A stretch of 10,420 bases of DNA, taken from positions 1 through 10,420 of the forward strand of contig QUTJ01031223.1 of the NCBI GenBank assembly GCA_003573635.1, read 5' to 3'. This document shows, one piece after another, positions 7,608 through 10,420 of this stretch (its first letter is position 1; the number at the start of each line of letters is the position of its first letter). Source of the stretch: Goniomonas avonlea (lineage: Eukaryota > Cryptophyceae > Goniomonadida > Goniomonadaceae). A program made the translations under genes and the position numbers. Under the pieces are notes generated by a model. That model was not told the origin of the DNA and made no database searches. It saw nothing but the letters and a program-made list of their open reading frames with translations.

Positions 7608-7651
7608 TCTTGAATACTCTCTCTCTCTCTCTCTCTGTCGTCTTGGTCCAG

Positions 7652-7717
7652 ATCCTTTTGCTGATGGTGTCCTGCAGGTGATTGTTGAGCGAGAGCTCGA
7701 ACAGGAGGCAGCCTCAG
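7652..7717 (+). CDS. Probable internal exon of an unrecognised plus-strand gene
   Basis: A CT-rich tract at about 7616-7640 and GGTCCAG (ending 7651) form a good acceptor, and GTAACT at 7718 a donor. Read in phase 1 the segment encodes PFADGVLQVIVERELEQEAAS without stops. The phase fits the RSRW-ending frame upstream (giving RSRWDPFADG). Downstream, a CAG at 7838-7840 would give a stop almost at once, while CAG at 7888-7890 would continue as DRDSMLSIR. No family is recognised. Confidence 0.4.
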
Positions 7718-8058
7718 GTAACTTGGTGACATAAACACTGAAGTGTGTTTAACGTATCTCTCACAAGCACCTTGCGGGACCTTCGACCGTTGACTGGTCT
7801 TGACTTGACCACGGCGTTCTGGCATACAGATTGATCAGTACATACAGTTTGATCATACTGGCATACATTTGATCAGTCCGCCTTGTGCAGACCGAGACTC
7901 AATGTTATCTATTCGTGGTAAACGACTGGAGAGAGCTTTGTGTCGCCGCCTGAACTAGTCTATCGTGCAAGTTGCTGATGGGACAAGGCACCGAACCACT
8001 AACCCGACGTGAACTTTAGTTATGGAGGGAACAGGTGGTCTCACATATGTCGAAACAA
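7718..8058. other. Flank between the unknown gene and tRNA-Ala
   Basis: No firm gene. Three imperfect copies of a roughly 20-base unit, CATACA followed by TTGATCA, lie at 7831-7877, each containing the palindrome TGATCA. Possible terminal exon signals at 7838-7840 and 7888-7917 are weak. Confidence 0.35.
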
Positions 8059-8131
8059 GGGGATGTAGCTCAGGTGGTAGAGCGCTCGCTTAGCATGCGA
8101 GAGGCACCGGGATCGATGCCCGGCTTCTCCA
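8059..8131 (+). tRNA. tRNA-Ala (anticodon AGC)
   Basis: The 73-base cloverleaf has the acceptor GGGGATG pairing with CTTCTCC plus discriminator A, a D arm GCTCAGGTGGTAGAGC and an anticodon stem CTCGC/GCGAG. The loop is TTAGCAT (anticodon AGC at 8092-8094). The T arm is CCGGG-ATCGATG-CCCGG. The G3:U70 pair, the key alanine identity element, is present. The A54-type T loop (ATCGATG) and general sequence are close to animal tRNA-Ala. One acceptor pair, position 6:67, is U-U. There is no intron, and CCA is not encoded. Confidence 0.97.
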
Positions 8132-8132
8132 G

Positions 8133-8140
8133 TTTTTTTT
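8133..8140 (+). terminator. RNA polymerase III terminator (T8)
   Basis: A run of eight T starts two bases after the tRNA 3' end, as expected for Pol III termination. Confidence 0.9.
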
Positions 8141-8868
8141 CTTCTTCCTTTCTTATTTTTTCCCAATTTTCTTTCCTATTGTTCTTGTTCTTGTTCTCCA
8201 CGCCTGTTTCGCTTCGTTTCTTTCGTCTTCGGGTGTAAGAATGAAAGTATGATCTTGCTTTTCAAGAATGATTTATTTGTCGCTGATGCCAATTTGATGT
8301 GTCTCCAATGATGATCGACCGAAACTCGTGCAACATGGGCCGAAGCAATTGATGTGCGACTCCGAGGCCAAATCAGTCACATTGCACTCTTGTTGAAATT
8401 TTCCCCTTGCTCTGCATCCCTATGCCCAACCTCCTTGCCTCCGCATTGACAGCTAGCCACGAGATCAAAATGAATTCACCGAAACTTGGTCGCAACTTTT
8501 CATTATATTCACACATAATATTATTGCTTAGATCAAAAGTACATCTCACACAGTACTTCACTTGAGGTAGAACAGGGGGGTTAATAACACGGCGTAGATC
8601 TTCAGCATTATAGATCTACACATTCAACTCTTGTGAAACACAACACACGCCGGTGCCATAGGAAACGCGGCCAGGGAAGCGCACGTGTGTGAAACGTTCA
8701 GAAAAACCTGAGCGACCCGTCGCATCGCAAGTCCCTCGGCCACGCACATGTGCCGACCCCGGCGGGCATCATACAACGACCGTACGTGGTGCGACACGTG
8801 CCAAGTGTTTGTGGCCGCCTCGCATGCGTGCACTGTCCGAGCCGATCCAGATACCACGGCACATCGAA
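8141..8868. other. Gap between tRNA-Ala and the TPR gene, no firm gene
   Basis: It begins T/C-rich and then has mixed composition. Only short open frames occur (62 codons on minus at 8373-8561, and frames opposite the TPR gene's 3' flank), none recognised. A perfect inverted repeat, GTAGATCT/AGATCTAC, lies at 8594-8601 and 8612-8619 with a 10-base loop. Sequence below 8869 is the 3' flank of the TPR gene. Confidence 0.5.
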
Positions 8869-9433
8869 TCACTTGACCGAGGACAAAATGCTCACGGTTG
8901 GAGCAACGCTGATGAACTTCTGCACCTCCTTCTGCTTCCTGGACTCGCCGACGTTGTCGTCGAGGTCCGCGAACCCAGCCATGATTTTCTGTGAGTGAAA
9001 CGTTAGTGCCATGTGGCGCAGGCAAGCCAACACAGAGTTGGGGGAATCCTTGGAGGGTGGGGTGGGGAATCCTTGGAGGGTGGGGTGGGGAATCCTTGGA
9101 GGGTGGGGACTGGGACATGATTGCTAGGTGACTGACTGGGAGTGATTGTGAGGTGACTTTGTGGGGGTGGGGTGATTGTGAGGTGACGGTGAGGGGGTGG
9201 GACTGGGGTGACAGTGTGGCGGACTGGGAGTGATGGTGGGGTGACTGGGTTGTACCAGGGAGTGGAAATAAGCAACGTGCCTGGGCACGGCGGTACATGG
9301 ACTGGGACTCGAACTCCTCTCCCTCAGAGTCCAACACAGTGGCGAGGTGAATGAGGGCCTTGGCAAACTCAGGGTGGTGCCACCCCAAGGCAATCTGCCG
9401 CACCATCACCGCCCTCCTTGCGAACGTCTCCGC
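8869..9433 (-). CDS. Kinesin-light-chain-like TPR protein, last two exons (5'-partial)
   Basis: A minus-strand exon at 9281-9433 follows the acceptor CCCGCAG. It encodes 51 residues: AETFARRAVMVRQIALGWHH, PEFAKALIHLATVLDSEG, then EEFESQSMYRRAQ. The HHPE-x3-A-x2-L-x2-LA-x2-L-x3-G pattern is the TPR of kinesin light chain and NPHP3-like proteins, which bind partners through TPR grooves. The final exon, 8869-8988, begins KIMAGFADLDDNVGES and ends TVSILSSVK-TGA. The junction needs phase 0, which only the non-standard donor CAG|GCACGT (GC-AG) supplies. The nearby GT (9276) would shift the frame into a basic, Arg-rich reading. Upstream exons are not found in the window. The intron between the two exons (8989-9280) is G-rich on the plus strand with a 23-base repeat. 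Whether the protein is a true kinesin light chain or another TPR protein cannot be told from one repeat. Confidence 0.7.
9041..9109 (+). repeat. 23-base G-rich minisatellite, three copies
   Basis: Units start at 9041, 9064 and 9087, each GGGGAATCCTTGGAGGGTGG plus GGT. More degenerate G/T-rich repeats built on GTGACTGGG and GTGATTGTGAGG follow at about 9128-9248. Runs of three or four G could form quadruplexes on the plus strand, opposite the transcribed TPR intron. Confidence 0.9.
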
Positions 9434-9462
9434 CTGCGGGACACTGAATGAGCCCAAGAACA

Positions 9463-9463
<1 letters not shown>

Positions 9464-9503
<40 letters not shown>

Positions 9504-9668
9504 AACCACACCCACACCCACAACCACACCCACACCCACACAGCCACAGCCACAGCCACAGCCACAGCCACAGCCACAGCCACAGCCACAGCCCACCACC
9601 ACCACCACCACCACCACCACCACCACCACCACAACTCGCTCTCTCTCTCTCACTCACTCACTCACTCA

Positions 9669-9717
<49 letters not shown>
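9464..9717 (+). repeat. Compound microsatellite in an intron of the TPR gene
   Basis: Consecutive arrays: (CCACGA)n about 9464-9500, (CCACAC)n with variants to about 9540, (CCACAG)n to about 9590, (CCA)n to about 9632, then CT with an embedded (CACT)n near 9650-9670, to 9717. It starts about 30 bases from the TPR exon's acceptor. On the gene strand it is GT/GG/GA-rich. Long His, Thr, Pro-Gln, Trp or Gly open frames here are artefacts of the repeats. Confidence 0.95.
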
Positions 9718-9722
<5 letters not shown>

Positions 9723-10420
9723 TTGGGGGGGCAATCTGCCCCCAAACCCCTCAGGACCGAAACTTGCATTCTACGGAATCATGTTTCTACCCTGAACGGG
9801 CCCCCACCGTCTCTCTTCCTACACAGGAACACGGGTGAGCTCGAAGCTCCAACTGCTCGCCTTCCCAAGACGCCTTCCCAAGACCATCACTCAACCCGGT
9901 GAACCTCAACTTACATGCGATTCTACCTCGAATTCGCAGTCCAAATCCCACCTCAAATCGATCAAGTCCTCGCTTGGAACCACTAACATACCAACCTTTC
10001 CACCGCCACTCCATCAAGGGGCCCCTCCACCCGCACCTGCCCGGATCAAATACCACGCCGCTGATTACGGATCTTCTCTACTCCGACGGGTTTAACACCC
10101 TATCCGACAAGATTCTTTTCTACTTGGCAACCCTTCAGGATCTACTCCGACTCCGCGATGCTAAACCCGACAGCCTTATCCGCTCCGATTTCCTACTCAA
10201 CCTCTCGCCCGGGCCGCCGAGCACCCGCGTCTCACAAAAGTCGCATTTGTTCGTCGGTCCCACACCGCCCGTTCCTTCGTCGGCTCTAACGCCGGCCTTA
10301 CCTTCGCTTTTAACAGGTTCTTGCCCCCTCCCAAGTCAAGTCGTCGGTCTGTCGCGCATCCACCCACCTCACACTTGTTTGCCTCACGTGTTTCGACTGT
10401 CCCTCGGGCCCCGCAGATCA
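9718..10420. other. Unresolved end region with a long open frame
   Basis: No known gene is recognised. A plus-strand frame is open for 194 codons from 9839 (after TGA 9836-9838) to the window edge. It has no ATG and includes DKILFYLATLQDLLRLRDAK (from 10106). A second plus frame is open from about 10165 to the end. A possible acceptor-donor pair (CTACACAG ending 9826, GTGAGC at 9835) brackets only eight bases. Upstream exons of the minus-strand TPR gene may lie here, but no TPR motif is visible. Confidence 0.3.

Noticed and set aside
9369-9902. Frames rich in His, Thr, Gln-Pro, Val, Gly or Trp around the microsatellite
   Set aside because: All are translations of simple repeats; the coding TPR exon ends at 9433 with a clear acceptor.

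Overview
The window is nuclear DNA from a gene-dense, intron-rich eukaryote. Coding regions only become continuous when GT-AG introns of about 40 to 400 bases are removed. Genes lie on both strands, 57 to 105 bases apart where they are closest, and introns and spacers are full of CT, CA and other short tandem repeats. A Qri7/OSGEPL1-type gene, a kinesin-light-chain-like TPR exon and a tRNA-Ala close to the animal form would fit a unicellular holozoan such as a choanoflagellate. That placement is inference, not proof.

Layout. 1-2835 (+): the 3' seven exons of a mitochondrial-type tRNA threonylcarbamoyladenosine (t6A) synthase; its 5' end is outside the window. 2893-3645 (-): a small five-exon gene for an RS-, Ser/Asp- and Lys-rich protein, tail to tail with the first gene. 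3646-3749: short shared upstream region. 3750-4230 (+): a two-exon gene whose product resembles Mediator subunit 30. 4231-4924: no firm gene. 4925-5633 (-): a five-exon gene for a secreted DUF6174-type protein. 5861-6109: a GC-rich unit of about 125 bases, present twice in tandem, with several hairpins. 6770-7717 (+): coding-like pieces of one or two unrecognised genes, with minisatellites. 8059-8131 (+): tRNA-Ala(AGC) with a T8 terminator. 8869-9433 (-): the last two exons of a TPR gene whose upstream intron is a large compound microsatellite. 9719-10420: unresolved, with a long open frame reaching the window edge.

The genes do not form a pathway. Two share translation as a theme (t6A modification and tRNA-Ala). 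The divergent RS-rich and Mediator-like genes are both plausible nuclear gene-expression factors that could share a promoter.

The most unusual signals are two separate tandem duplications in the t6A gene that copy a 3' splice site together with the start of the next exon, each decoy running into an in-frame stop; the duplicated hairpin unit at 5861-6109; and a 7-base deletion in a 21-base coding minisatellite. All exon coordinates come from reading splice signals, frame continuity and protein-family motifs by eye. No search or transcript data were available.
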